Assembly (NCBI GenBank): GCA_963715285.1
Contig: CAVQRU010000039.1
Coordinates: 1-64,000 of the forward strand
Source of the DNA: Sva-07 sp963715285
GTDB taxonomy: Bacteria > Actinomycetota > Acidimicrobiia > Acidimicrobiales > Ilumatobacteraceae
Reading direction: 5' to 3'
Length of the DNA: 64,000 nt
Below are positions 7,996 to 16,606 of the stretch, one piece after another. The notes below the pieces were generated by a model. That model was not told the DNA's origin and ran no database searches. It saw nothing but the letters and a program-made list of their open reading frames with translations. The first letter of the stretch is position 1. Every line of letters starts with the position of its first letter. Made by a program: the position numbers and the translations under genes.

Positions 7996-8025
7996 GTTAC
8001 CTGCGGGGTCCGACCCCAGCTGTGA
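7996..8025. repeat. Palindromic intergenic repeat, GGGGTC-N-GACCCC core (copy 2)
   Basis: The core GGGGTC-C-GACCCC is flanked by GTTAC-CTGC on the left and AGCT-GTGAC on the right; the arms pair only partly, so this copy is more degraded than those at 3351 and 26884. It lies between the small membrane protein and the decarboxylase gene, both on the plus strand. Confidence 0.65.
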
Positions 8026-8062
8026 CGCGTGCGGGGGTCGGGTGGGCTGGCACACTGGCGGA

Positions 8063-9448
8063 ATGCATCTCCACGACCAGTCGACCGAGGTGCTCACCGA
8101 GGCCGTCGTCCGATACGCCGTCGAACGGATGCGGATGGATCCGCCGCCGCTCGATCACTCACTGCCCGTCGAGGTCCTGCGCGAGACGGCCGGTCCGACG
8201 ATCACGTCGGCCGGACTGGGCGGCATCGAGGCGCTCCGGATCTTCGAGGACGTCCTGGCTCCGGCCTGTATCTCGGTGGACCACCCGAAGTTCCTCTCGT
8301 TCGTTCCCGCCGCGCCGACCGAGGCCTCGATCCTGTTCGATCTGGTCGTCGGGGCGTCGAGTGTCTACGCCGGTTCGTGGCTGGAGGGAGCGGGAGCGAT
8401 CTTCGCCGAGAACGAGGCGTTGCGTTGGATCGCCGATCTGGCGGGGTTGCCCGCCGAGGCCGGTGGCGTGTTCGTGTCCGGGGGGACCGCCGGCAACCTC
8501 AGTGCACTGGTCGCGGCTCGATGGCGTTGGCGGAGTCGGGCCGAGGGGAGGTTCGACGCCACGCGTGGCGTCGTCATCGCGTCGGCAGGCGCGCACTCGT
8601 CGGTCGCCCAGGCTGCTCGGGTGATGGACGCCGACGTGGTCCTCGTCCCCGCCGGTGAGCGCGGAGAGATGCGCGCCGACGCGCTCCGGTCGACGATCGA
8701 GTCGCTCGGCGACGACCGTCGGCGCGTGTTCGCCGTCGTCGCCACGGCCGGTACGACCAACGTCGGCGTGGTCGACGATCTCGCCGGCGCGGCCGACGCC
8801 GCGGCATCGTTGGACACCTGGTTCCACGTCGACGGCGCCTACGGCGGTGCGGCGCTCGCCGCCCCGAGCGTCCGCGACCGCTTCGACGGCATCGAACGCG
8901 CGGACAGCTTCATCGTCGATCCGCACAAGTGGCTGTTCGCCCCGTTCGACTCGTGTGCGTTGCTGTACCGAGACCCGACGGTCGCTCGAGCGGCGCACAC
9001 CCAGCATGCCGAGTACCTCGACGTCCTGCATGCCGCCGACGCCGTCGACGAACCGTGGAACGCCAGCGACTACGCGCACCACCTCTCGCGGCGCGCCCGA
9101 GGCCTCCCGCTGTGGTTCAGCCTGGCGACCCACGGCACCGACGCCTACGTCACCGCCGTCGAGGTCACCTTGGGCGTGGCGCGCGAGGCAGCGCGTCTGG
9201 TCGACGAGACCGCCTTCACCGAGCTGCTCCTGGAGCCGGAGCTGTCGATCGTGTTGTTCCGGCGAGTGGGGTGGACGACGGACGACTACCAGACCTGGAG
9301 TGACCGGGAACTCGCCGACGGACGAGCCTTCGTCGTGCCCACGAGCTGGCAGGGCGAGACCGTCCTCCGATTCTGCATCGTCAACCCCCGGACCACGATC
9401 GACGACATCGCTTCGATCGTCGATTCACTCGGAACCCCAACGACGTGA
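8063..9448 (+). CDS. PLP-dependent group II amino-acid decarboxylase
   Basis: The protein has 461 residues and the fold-type I decarboxylase layout. The PLP lysine is Lys289 in IVDPHKWLFAPFD, and HVDGAYGG contains the aspartate that pairs with the pyridine nitrogen. GVFVSGGTAGNLSAL binds the phosphate. The family decarboxylates aromatic amino acids, histidine, glutamate or related substrates; which one is not clear. An ATG at 8063 is preferred over in-frame codons upstream because CACACT lies six bases before it and the family N-terminus (LTEAVVRYAVERM) follows directly. It is followed 10 bases later by an amidohydrolase gene, so the two form an operon. Confidence 0.88.
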   Translation: MHLHDQSTEVLTEAVVRYAVERMRMDPPPLDHSLPVEVLRETAGPTITSAGLGGIEALRIFEDVLAPACISVDHPKFLSFVPAAPTEASILFDLVVGASSVYAGSWLEGAGAIFAENEALRWIADLAGLPAEAGGVFVSGGTAGNLSALVAARWRWRSRAEGRFDATRGVVIASAGAHSSVAQAARVMDADVVLVPAGERGEMRADALRSTIESLGDDRRRVFAVVATAGTTNVGVVDDLAGAADAAASLDTWFHVDGAYGGAALAAPSVRDRFDGIERADSFIVDPHKWLFAPFDSCALLYRDPTVARAAHTQHAEYLDVLHAADAVDEPWNASDYAHHLSRRARGLPLWFSLATHGTDAYVTAVEVTLGVAREAARLVDETAFTELLLEPELSIVLFRRVGWTTDDYQTWSDRELADGRAFVVPTSWQGETVLRFCIVNPRTTIDDIASIVDSLGTPTT

Positions 9449-9458
9449 CGGGCACGAG

Positions 9459-10835
9459 ATGACCGATCCGCAGGCAGATCTCGTCGTCGTCAACGCTCGC
9501 TGCGTCGCCACCGTCGACGAACGACGACGCGAACTCGACGGTGGCTGGGTGGCGGTCACCGATGGCCTGGTCAGCGGCGTCGGGACGGGCGCCGCGCCGT
9601 CGGCCACGACCGTGTTGGACGCCACCGACTGCCTCGTCACTCCGGGCCTGGTCAACGCCCACCATCACCTGTACCAGAACCTCACCCGAGCGTTTCCCCC
9701 GATGACCGACAAGCCGCTGTTCGGTTGGCTGCAGTCGCTGTATCCGCTGTGGCGGGCGCTCGACGCCGAGGCGGCCCACGTGTCGGCGTGGGTCGGCCTC
9801 GCCGAACTCGCGCTCGCCGGGTGCACCACCTCGTCGGACCACCTGTACCTCCACCCGGCGGGGGCGGGCGATCTGTTGTCGGCCGAGATCGACGCTGCGC
9901 GCGACCTCGGCATGCGTTTTCACCCCACCCGCGGATCGATGTCGCTGTCGGAGAAGGACGGCGGGCTCCCACCCGATGACGTCGTGAGCGACGACGACTC
10001 GATCCTCGCCGCCAGCGCCGAAGCCGTGGAGCGCCATCACGATCGCTCCCACGGCGCCATGACCCGGGTGGCGCTCGCCCCGTGCTCTCCGTTCAGCGTC
10101 ACCGAGCAGCTGATGGTGCGCACGGCCGAACTCGCCGAGCAGCTCGATGTTCGGCTGCACACGCACTTCGCCGAGAACGCCGAGGACGACGAGTTCAGCC
10201 TCGCCACCTTCGGTTGTCGGCCGATGGAGTACCTCGAACGCACGGGGTGGTGCACCGACCGGACCTGGGTGGCGCACTGTGTGATGCCCAACGGCGACGA
10301 GATCCGCCGTCTCGGCGCTGCCGGTGTCGGCGCGGCCCACTGCCCGTCGAGCAATCTCATCCTGTCGTCGGGCATCGCGCCCGTCGTGGCGCTGCGGAGC
10401 GCCGGCGTCCACGTGGGCCTGGGGGTCGACGGGTCGTCGTCCGCCGATTCGGCGTCGCTGTGGTTGGAGGCTCGCCAGGCGATGTTGCTGGCGAAGCTCC
10501 GCGATGGCGCCGCCGCCGGGACGGCGCGGATGGCGCTGGAGATGGCCACGATCGGCGGAGCGGGCTGTCTCGGGCGGATCGGCGAGATCGGCCAGCTCAC
10601 CGTCGGTGCCGTCGGCGACCTCGCGGTGTGGTCGTTGACCGGCCCGAGCTTCGCGGGCGCGCTCGCCGACCCGATCGAGGCGTGGCTGCGCTGCGGGCCG
10701 GTGTCGGCGCGTCACACCGTGGTCAACGGCGAGCCGGTGGTACGTGACGGCGTCCTCGTGTCACCTCGCGTCGAGGAGATGCTCGCCAGCCATGCGCGGC
10801 TCGCCCGGTCGATGCAGCGCCTCGCCTCGACGTGA
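9459..10835 (+). CDS. Amidohydrolase, 8-oxoguanine deaminase-like
   Basis: This 458-residue metal-dependent hydrolase belongs to the cytosine/guanine deaminase-like (subtype III) branch. His68-His70 in NAHHHLYQNLTRAFP bind metal, with further ligands expected in RLHTHFAEN and WVAHC, and the catalytic aspartate in GLGVDGSSSAD. The segment NLTRAFP followed by LFGWLQSLYPLW closely resembles 8-oxoguanine deaminases and hydroxyatrazine-type hydrolases. The former convert 8-oxoguanine to urate and ammonia in purine salvage or detoxification. The ATG at 9459 follows the decarboxylase stop by 10 bases. The deaminase subtype is an inference from these motifs. Confidence 0.82.
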   Translation: MTDPQADLVVVNARCVATVDERRRELDGGWVAVTDGLVSGVGTGAAPSATTVLDATDCLVTPGLVNAHHHLYQNLTRAFPPMTDKPLFGWLQSLYPLWRALDAEAAHVSAWVGLAELALAGCTTSSDHLYLHPAGAGDLLSAEIDAARDLGMRFHPTRGSMSLSEKDGGLPPDDVVSDDDSILAASAEAVERHHDRSHGAMTRVALAPCSPFSVTEQLMVRTAELAEQLDVRLHTHFAENAEDDEFSLATFGCRPMEYLERTGWCTDRTWVAHCVMPNGDEIRRLGAAGVGAAHCPSSNLILSSGIAPVVALRSAGVHVGLGVDGSSSADSASLWLEARQAMLLAKLRDGAAAGTARMALEMATIGGAGCLGRIGEIGQLTVGAVGDLAVWSLTGPSFAGALADPIEAWLRCGPVSARHTVVNGEPVVRDGVLVSPRVEEMLASHARLARSMQRLAST

Positions 10836-10901
10836 CGCCTGACACGCGTCGGGTCGGTGGGGTGACACCGCCAGCGGTGCTGAACTGACCAGACTTGGAG
10901 C

Positions 10902-11645
10902 GTGAAGCTCGATTCGTTCTCCGCCACCCGCCGGGGTCTCGCTGTCGCCGTGGGTCTGGTCGCCCTGGCCGGCTGTGCGACGGCTGCGTCCGGCGGGTCC
11001 GAGTCGTTGACGACGATCGGCCTCGGCTCGCCGCTCGGCTTCGAGGGCAACCCGGGCCAGCTCGGAGCCGACGGGCGCGTGGCTGCCGACGCCGACCGCA
11101 TCGACTCGGTCGTGATGATCGGCGACTCGATCACCAAGGGCTCGACGGCGGCGTTGCGGGAGCGGTTCACAGCACTCGGATTCACCACCGTGCTGATCGA
11201 ATCGCAGAACGGCAAGCGCATGGTCGTGTCGTCGGGACAGAACCCGGGTGGCGCGTCCGTGGCCGAGTTCCTGTCGGGTGGCGGTGACGGCGACCACTCG
11301 AACGAACTGTGGATCGTGGCGCTCGGAACCAACGATGTCGGCCAGTACGACGGCCCCGACGAGATCGCCGCAGCGGTGAACGAGGTGCTCGGCAACGTTC
11401 CCGACGGCGCCCCGCTCGTGTGGGTCGACACCTACTTCCGTGATCGGCCCGAACAGCAGGAACTCGTCAACTCGATCATCCGCGATCGCGTCGAACGACG
11501 CGGCAACGGCGTCGTGGCCCCCTGGTCGGCGTTCGCGACCACCGACGGGGTCCTCACCGGCGACGGGGTCCACCCCACGAGCGATGGCACCCAGTCGTTC
11601 GCGTTCGTCGTGACCGACACCGCTCGGGCCTTCCTCGACCGCTGA
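10902..11645 (+). CDS. SGNH/GDSL-hydrolase-like lipoprotein
   Basis: This 247-residue protein starts with a signal peptide and lipobox (VGLVALAGC, Cys about residue 24), so it is probably anchored on the outer face of the membrane. The SGNH motifs are visible: IGDSITKG (nucleophile serine), ALGTNDVG (oxyanion asparagine) and DGVHPTSDG (catalytic Asp and His). The family covers esterases, lipases and polysaccharide deacetylases, and the substrate is unknown. It begins with GTG; no clear ribosome site is seen. Confidence 0.82.
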   Translation: MKLDSFSATRRGLAVAVGLVALAGCATAASGGSESLTTIGLGSPLGFEGNPGQLGADGRVAADADRIDSVVMIGDSITKGSTAALRERFTALGFTTVLIESQNGKRMVVSSGQNPGGASVAEFLSGGGDGDHSNELWIVALGTNDVGQYDGPDEIAAAVNEVLGNVPDGAPLVWVDTYFRDRPEQQELVNSIIRDRVERRGNGVVAPWSAFATTDGVLTGDGVHPTSDGTQSFAFVVTDTARAFLDR

Positions 11646-11651
11646 GCGACG

Positions 11652-12338
11652 TCAGGCGTCCCAGCGGGACTGGCCGAAGCGGTACCCGACCGATCGCACG
11701 GTCTGGATCAGGTTGGCGTATTCCTCGCCGAGTTTGGCGCGCAGTCGTCTGACGTGGACGTCGACGGTGCGGGCGCCCCCGTAGTACTCGTAGCCCCAGA
11801 CACGGCTCAGCAGCATCTCGCGGGTGAACACCTTGCCGGGGTTCTGCGCGAGGAACTTCAGCAGCTCGTACTCCATGTAGGTCATGTCGAGCGGGCGGCC
11901 GGCGATCACTGCCTGGTACGTCTCCAGATTCAACGTCAGTTCGCCGTACTCGACGAGGTCCGCACGGTGCAGGTCGATGTCGGTGGCCAGCAAGTGGCGG
12001 AGACGAGCTTCGAGTTCTGCGGGATGGAACGGCGACAGGCAGAAGTCGTCGAAGAGGTCGTCGCGGTGTTCGAGATCCCCGAGCTGAGCGCCCCCGACCA
12101 GGAGCATCACCGGAATTGCCCGGTCGCCCTGCTTGCGGATGCTGCGCAGGAACGCCCACCCACCATCGCTGTCCGCGCTGATGTCGACGATCGCCCCGGC
12201 CCACCCGCCGGCCGGCTCGAGCTCAGCGGCGGGTTCGGCAGCCGACACGGCCTTCCACGAGTACCCGGCCAGGTCGAGGGTGCGGGCGAGTTCCGGAGCG
12301 GCCGGATCCGGCACGACGGCGATCATCGACTCCGACAT
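11652..12338 (-). CDS. GlnR-like orphan OmpR-family regulator
   Basis: The 228 residues comprise a degenerate receiver domain (about 1-115) and a C-terminal winged helix (about 128-225). The latter closely resembles actinobacterial GlnR: EYELLKFLAQNPGKVFTREM, then LLSRVWGYEYYGGARTVDVH and VRRLRAKLG. The receiver lacks the paired acidic residues near the N-terminus (AVVPDPAAP), as in GlnR, which works without a partner kinase. GlnR switches nitrogen-assimilation genes, including glutamine synthetases. The gene follows a glutamine synthetase by seven bases on the same strand and is probably co-transcribed, which supports the assignment. Another OmpR-type regulator remains possible. Confidence 0.8.
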   Translation of the reverse strand: MSESMIAVVPDPAAPELARTLDLAGYSWKAVSAAEPAAELEPAGGWAGAIVDISADSDGGWAFLRSIRKQGDRAIPVMLLVGGAQLGDLEHRDDLFDDFCLSPFHPAELEARLRHLLATDIDLHRADLVEYGELTLNLETYQAVIAGRPLDMTYMEYELLKFLAQNPGKVFTREMLLSRVWGYEYYGGARTVDVHVRRLRAKLGEEYANLIQTVRSVGYRFGQSRWDA

Positions 12339-12345
12339 GTCGTCC

Positions 12346-13692
12346 TCAGAGGACTCCGAGGTAGCGGTCGCGTTCGAACGCGGTCACCTGCGTCTTGTAG
12401 GCCCGCCACTCGCTGCGCTTGTTGCGGAGGAACCACTCGAAGATGTGCTCGCCGAGGGCCTCCTGCACGAGCGTCGAGTTCTCCATGGCGACCAGCGCAT
12501 CGTTCAACGATTGTGGGAGCTGCTGGATGCCGAGCTTGGCGAGGACGTCGTCGCCGATCTCGAAGAGGTTGGCGTCGGCCTCGTCGGGGAGTTGGTATCC
12601 CTCGCGCACACCACGCATCCCGGCGGCCAGCATCAGGCTGAACGCCAGGTAGGGGTTGCATGCCGGATCGGCCGAGCGGTACTCGATCCGGGTCGCCGTC
12701 GGGTTGCCCTTCTTGGGGATCGGTACCCGGATCAAGCCGCTGCGGTTGTTGCGCGCCCAGCTGATGTGGACCGGTGCCTCGAAACCGGGCACCAACCGCT
12801 TGTAGCTGTTGACCGTCTGGTTGGTGACCGCGGTGATCTCGGCCGCGTGGTGCAACATGCCGGCCATGAACGACTTGGCGGTCGACGAGAGGTGATACGC
12901 GTCGTCGGCGTCGTAGAACGCGTTGTCGTCGCCGCGGAAGAGCGACAGGTGGACGTGCATGCCCGAGCCCTGGACCCCTTCGAGCGGCTTGGGCATGAAG
13001 GTCGCGTGGACGTCGTTGTGTGACGCGACCTCGCGCACCGCGAGGCGGAACGTCATCATGCTGTCGGCCATCGTGAGGGCGTCGGTGTGGCGGAGATCGA
13101 TCTCCTGCTGACCGGGGGCATCCTCGTGGAAGCTGTACTCGACGGGGATGCCGAGCGCCTCGAGCGTGCGGATCGTCTGTTTGCGCAACTCTCCGGTCAC
13201 GTCGCTGGTCGTGAGGTCGAAGTAGCCGCCCTGGTCGACGGGAACCGGGAGCTGGCCCGGCACGAGCGGTTCGAAGTAGAAGAACTCGACGTCGGGTGCG
13301 ACGTAGAACGTCAGGCCGGCTTCATGGGCTTCCTTGACGTGGCGTCGGAGCACCTGGCGTGGGTCGCCCTCGAACGGCGTGCCGTCGAGGTGGTGGATGT
13401 CGCAGAAGATCCGGGCCTCGGGCACCTTCGGGTCGCCCCAGGGGAGCAGCTCGAAGGTGTCGGGATCGGGCATCGCCAACACGTCGGCTTCCTGCACACG
13501 GGAGAACCCGTCGATCGACGATCCGTCGAACGTCATGCCGTCGTCGAGCGCGTTCTCGAGCTCCGCGGGCGAGATCGCCAGGCTCTTGAGGTTGCCGAGC
13601 ACGTCGGTGAACCACAGTCGAACGAGTCGGACGCCGCGTTCTTCGACGCTGCGCAGGACATAGTCGCGCTGTTGGTCCAGCATGTCGGTCAT
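12346..13692 (-). CDS. Type I glutamine synthetase, GlnA2-like
   Basis: This 448-residue enzyme has the glutamine synthetase signatures FDGSSIDGFSRV, HEDAPGQQEID (metal/glutamate site), GMHVHLSLF and NRSGLIRVPIPK. It is closest in pattern to actinobacterial GlnA2: FVLR/YVLR-type N-terminus, VRLWFTDVLGNLKS, and ending in EWRAYKTQVTAFE. The tyrosine that is adenylylated in GSI-beta enzymes corresponds to a phenylalanine here (DANLFEIG), so adenylylation control is unlikely. ATG 13692 is used; an internal ATG three codons later is possible. It heads a unit with the GlnR-like gene. Product could also be a glutamylpolyamine synthetase paralogue. Confidence 0.88.
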   Translation of the reverse strand: MTDMLDQQRDYVLRSVEERGVRLVRLWFTDVLGNLKSLAISPAELENALDDGMTFDGSSIDGFSRVQEADVLAMPDPDTFELLPWGDPKVPEARIFCDIHHLDGTPFEGDPRQVLRRHVKEAHEAGLTFYVAPDVEFFYFEPLVPGQLPVPVDQGGYFDLTTSDVTGELRKQTIRTLEALGIPVEYSFHEDAPGQQEIDLRHTDALTMADSMMTFRLAVREVASHNDVHATFMPKPLEGVQGSGMHVHLSLFRGDDNAFYDADDAYHLSSTAKSFMAGMLHHAAEITAVTNQTVNSYKRLVPGFEAPVHISWARNNRSGLIRVPIPKKGNPTATRIEYRSADPACNPYLAFSLMLAAGMRGVREGYQLPDEADANLFEIGDDVLAKLGIQQLPQSLNDALVAMENSTLVQEALGEHIFEWFLRNKRSEWRAYKTQVTAFERDRYLGVL

Positions 13693-13724
13693 TCCCCAAT
13701 TCTCTCTGGTTTCGGTCGGGAAAG

Positions 13725-13758
13725 CGACAGGGCGGGAGCCGGAGCCCCCGCCCTGTCG
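13725..13758 (-). terminator. Hairpin terminator after the GSII gene
   Basis: CGACAGGGCGGG (13725-13736) pairs perfectly with CCCGCCCTGTCG (13747-13758) across a 10-base loop. On the minus strand the stem is followed by GCTTTCCC, a short T-run. It lies between the GSII stop and the start of the type I synthetase, so it separates the two transcription units. Confidence 0.75.
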
Positions 13759-13801
13759 GTTGGTCGGTGTGACGAGTGGGAGCGGACGAGCGCTCAGCGG
13801 C

Positions 13802-14806
13802 TCACTTCATCGCCCCGCAGACCGTCTCCACCATCAGACGGGCGACGACGTAGGGGTCGATGTTGGCGTTCGGGCGACGGTCCTCGAGGTAGCCCTTCTT
13901 GTCCTGGGCCACCTGCCACGGGATGCGGATCGATGCGCCACGGTCGGACACGCCGTAGCTGAACTGGTCGTGACGCTGGGTCTCGTGGGCGCCGGTCAGG
14001 CGGTCCTCGATACCGGTGCCGTAGCTGGCGATGTGGAGGTCGGCCTTGGCGCCGAGCGCCTTGCAGCCGGCCTCGATGTACTTGTAGCCACCCTCCTCAC
14101 GCATCTCCTTCGTGGAGAAGTTCGTGTGGGCGCCGGCGCCGTTCCAGTCACCCTTGGCCGGCTTCGCGTCGAGGGTTGCGGCGATGCCGTAGTCCTCACC
14201 GATCCGGTAGAGCAACCAGCGCGCCACCCAGAGCTGATCGGCGACGTCGAGCAGGCCGAGCGGGCCGACCTGGAATTCCCACTGTCCGGGCATGACCTCG
14301 GCGTTGATGCCCGAGATCGACAGCCCGGCGGCAAGACATGCGTCGAGGTGGTCCTCGACCAGTGGACGGCCGTGGATCTCGTCCTCGCCGACACCGCAGT
14401 AGTAGCCGCCCTGTGGCTCGGGGTAGCCCGCCGGCGGGAAGCCGTACGGACGACCGTTCTTCATGAGCGTGAACTCCTGCTCGATGCCGAACATCGGCTC
14501 GTGCTTCTTGTACTTCTTCTCGGTGCGAGCGGCGGCGGCCCGGGTGTTGGTCGGGTGCGGCTTGCCGTCGACGAGCATGACCTCGCACATGACCAGCACG
14601 TCGTCGCCACCACGGAGCGGGTCCGGATAGCTGGCGACCGGCTTCAGCACGCAGTCACTCTTGTCTCCGGTCGCCTGGTTCGTGCTCGAGCCGTCGAAAC
14701 CCCAGATCGGCAGTTCTGCGCCGTCCTCGAGAATCTTGGTCTTCGAACGAAGATGGTTGGTCGGCTCGGTGCCGTCGATCCAGATGTACTCAGCCTTGTA
14801 AACCAC
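13802..14806 (-). CDS. glnII: Type II (eukaryotic-type) glutamine synthetase
   Basis: The 334-residue protein has GSII hallmarks: WGFDGSSTNQATG, GIEQEFTLM, ISGINAEVMPGQWEFQVG, and NGAGAHTNFSTKEMR, followed by SDRGASIRIP near the C-terminus. Enzymes of this class occur in eukaryotes and in actinobacteria and rhizobia, and are expressed under nitrogen limitation. They make glutamine from glutamate, ammonia and ATP in the cytoplasm. The GTG at 14806 is chosen because GAGGACA precedes it by a normal distance and family members start VYKAEYIW at this point. A hairpin terminator follows the stop codon. Confidence 0.93.
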   Translation of the reverse strand: MVYKAEYIWIDGTEPTNHLRSKTKILEDGAELPIWGFDGSSTNQATGDKSDCVLKPVASYPDPLRGGDDVLVMCEVMLVDGKPHPTNTRAAAARTEKKYKKHEPMFGIEQEFTLMKNGRPYGFPPAGYPEPQGGYYCGVGEDEIHGRPLVEDHLDACLAAGLSISGINAEVMPGQWEFQVGPLGLLDVADQLWVARWLLYRIGEDYGIAATLDAKPAKGDWNGAGAHTNFSTKEMREEGGYKYIEAGCKALGAKADLHIASYGTGIEDRLTGAHETQRHDQFSYGVSDRGASIRIPWQVAQDKKGYLEDRRPNANIDPYVVARLMVETVCGAMK

Positions 14807-15000
14807 AGTTGTCCTCAATTCCGTCAACGTTTGTCGGGGTGCGAGCAACCCAACCTACGGGGTCGCCCGATGGCGAGCGGCATCGTCGCAGCGGTGGATT
14901 GCCGAGTCGTTGCCCCATCGTGAACGGCGTGTGAACTGGCCGACCGGAGTGGCCCCGTGAGCAGGTGACACACTGGGTGCCCGAGCGAGAGAGGACCGCC

Positions 15001-15888
15001 ATGGACACCACGAGGGACACCGCGACGCTGGTCGGCGGCCGGTACTTCTGCGAAGGGCCGCGTTGGCACGACGACCGCTTCTGGTTCAGCGACTTCTACG
15101 CGCACGAGATCTGCAGCGTCGGTCTCGACGGTGACGTGCGCGTCGAGGTGTCGATCGGCGCCGACGAAGTACCGTCGGGTCTGGGGTGGCTTCCCGACGG
15201 CCGGTTGTTGTTCGTCGCGATGCTGTCACGGTCGGTGATGCGGCGAGAGCACGACGGCAGCGTGGTGGTCCACGCCGACCTGAACCACGTGGCGACGTTC
15301 CACTGCAACGACATGCTCGTCGATCACGTCGGGCGTGCCTACGTCGGCAACTTCGGCTTCGATCTCGACACGACGTTGGCCGAGATGGGTCCGGAGGGCC
15401 TGTTCGCAGCGATCGTCGACAACCGTGGTCCGTACACGGCGGTGCTGGCCCGGGTCGATCCCGACGGCACCGTGTCGGTCGCCGCCGACGATCTGGCGTT
15501 CCCGAACGGCGTGGTCACGCTCGACGGGGGTGCGACGCTGGTCGTCGCGCAGACGCTCGGCTTCGAACTCACTGCATTCGACGTCGCGGCCGACGGAACA
15601 TTGTCGAACCGGCGGGTGTGGGCGTCGCTGGCCGAGCCCTTCATCGCTCCCGATGGCACGAGCGCCGACGCGGACGGTGGTGTCTGGGTGGCCAACGCAC
15701 TGGGGAACGAGGTCGTCCGCGTCGAGGAGGGTGGCACGATCACGCGCCGGGTGATCACGTCGCAGAACGCCTACGCGTGCGCGGTCGGCGGTCCGCAGGG
15801 CCGCCATCTGCTGTGCTGCACGGCGGCGTCCGACGGGCCGGAAGCCGCGGCGTCCCCCACCGGAGCGCTCGAGATCATCGAACTCTGA
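15001..15888 (+). CDS. SMP-30/gluconolactonase-family protein
   Basis: This 295-residue six-bladed beta-propeller protein carries the metal-site motifs FCEGPRWHDD (Glu), PNGVVTLD (Asn) and APDGTSADADGGVWVANA (Asp). Relatives hydrolyse sugar lactones or other esters with one divalent metal. A ribosome site GAGAGGA precedes the ATG. It is followed within two bases by an ankyrin gene. Substrate is not evident. Confidence 0.85.
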   Translation: MDTTRDTATLVGGRYFCEGPRWHDDRFWFSDFYAHEICSVGLDGDVRVEVSIGADEVPSGLGWLPDGRLLFVAMLSRSVMRREHDGSVVVHADLNHVATFHCNDMLVDHVGRAYVGNFGFDLDTTLAEMGPEGLFAAIVDNRGPYTAVLARVDPDGTVSVAADDLAFPNGVVTLDGGATLVVAQTLGFELTAFDVAADGTLSNRRVWASLAEPFIAPDGTSADADGGVWVANALGNEVVRVEEGGTITRRVITSQNAYACAVGGPQGRHLLCCTAASDGPEAAASPTGALEIIEL

Positions 15889-15890
15889 TC

Positions 15891-16574
15891 GTGCGTGCCC
15901 TCGACGACCCGGTCGTGCTGGCTCTGGTGTCGTCGATCCGATCCGGCGACGTCGACGCGCTGCGGGTGCTGCTGTCATCGGATCCGTCGCTGGCCTCCGA
16001 TCGGTTCGGGGACGAGACGACGTCGCGCACGGCGCTGCATCTCGCCACCGACTGGCCGGGACGGTTCCCCCGCGTCGCCGAGACCATCGGAGCGCTGGTT
16101 GCCGCCGGTGCACCCGTCGACGGCCGATTCGTCGGCGCGCATCGCGAGACACCACTGCACTGGGCGGCAAGTGCCGACGACGTCGATGCGGTCGCCGCGC
16201 TGCTCGATGCCGGTGCTGACGTCGAGGCGGACGGCGCCGTGCTCACCGACGGGCCACCGCTCGCCGACGCCGTCGTCTTCGCCCAGTGGAACGCCGCCCG
16301 TCTCCTCGTGGACCGCGGCGCAACGATGACGATCTGGCAGGCAGCGGCACTCGGCGACACAGGGGCCCTGTCCGAACTCCTCGACGCGGCGGGTCCGCAG
16401 GAGATCACCAACTCCTGTTGGCATGCCTGCCGCGCCGGTCGACTCGACGTGGTCGAGATGTTGGTCGATCGCGGCGCCGACCTCGACTGGCTCGGCCACG
16501 ACGGGTTGACGCCACGCGATGCCGGCCTCGCTTCCGGCAACGACGAACTCGCTGCTCGACTGCGCAACGCCTGA
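15891..16574 (+). CDS. Ankyrin-repeat protein
   Basis: This 227-residue protein is made of several ankyrin units, for example TALHLATDWPG, ETPLHWAASADDVDAVAALL with DAGADVEADG, and RLDVVEMLVDRGADLDW near the end. The repeats form a protein-binding surface, so it probably has no enzymatic role of its own. The start GTG lies two bases after the SMP-30 stop, so the genes are co-transcribed. No signal peptide is seen. Confidence 0.82.
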   Translation: MRALDDPVVLALVSSIRSGDVDALRVLLSSDPSLASDRFGDETTSRTALHLATDWPGRFPRVAETIGALVAAGAPVDGRFVGAHRETPLHWAASADDVDAVAALLDAGADVEADGAVLTDGPPLADAVVFAQWNAARLLVDRGATMTIWQAAALGDTGALSELLDAAGPQEITNSCWHACRAGRLDVVEMLVDRGADLDWLGHDGLTPRDAGLASGNDELAARLRNA

Positions 16575-16606
16575 GTCCCCGATTCCGTTCGCCCTCCGGG
16601 CGAGAT

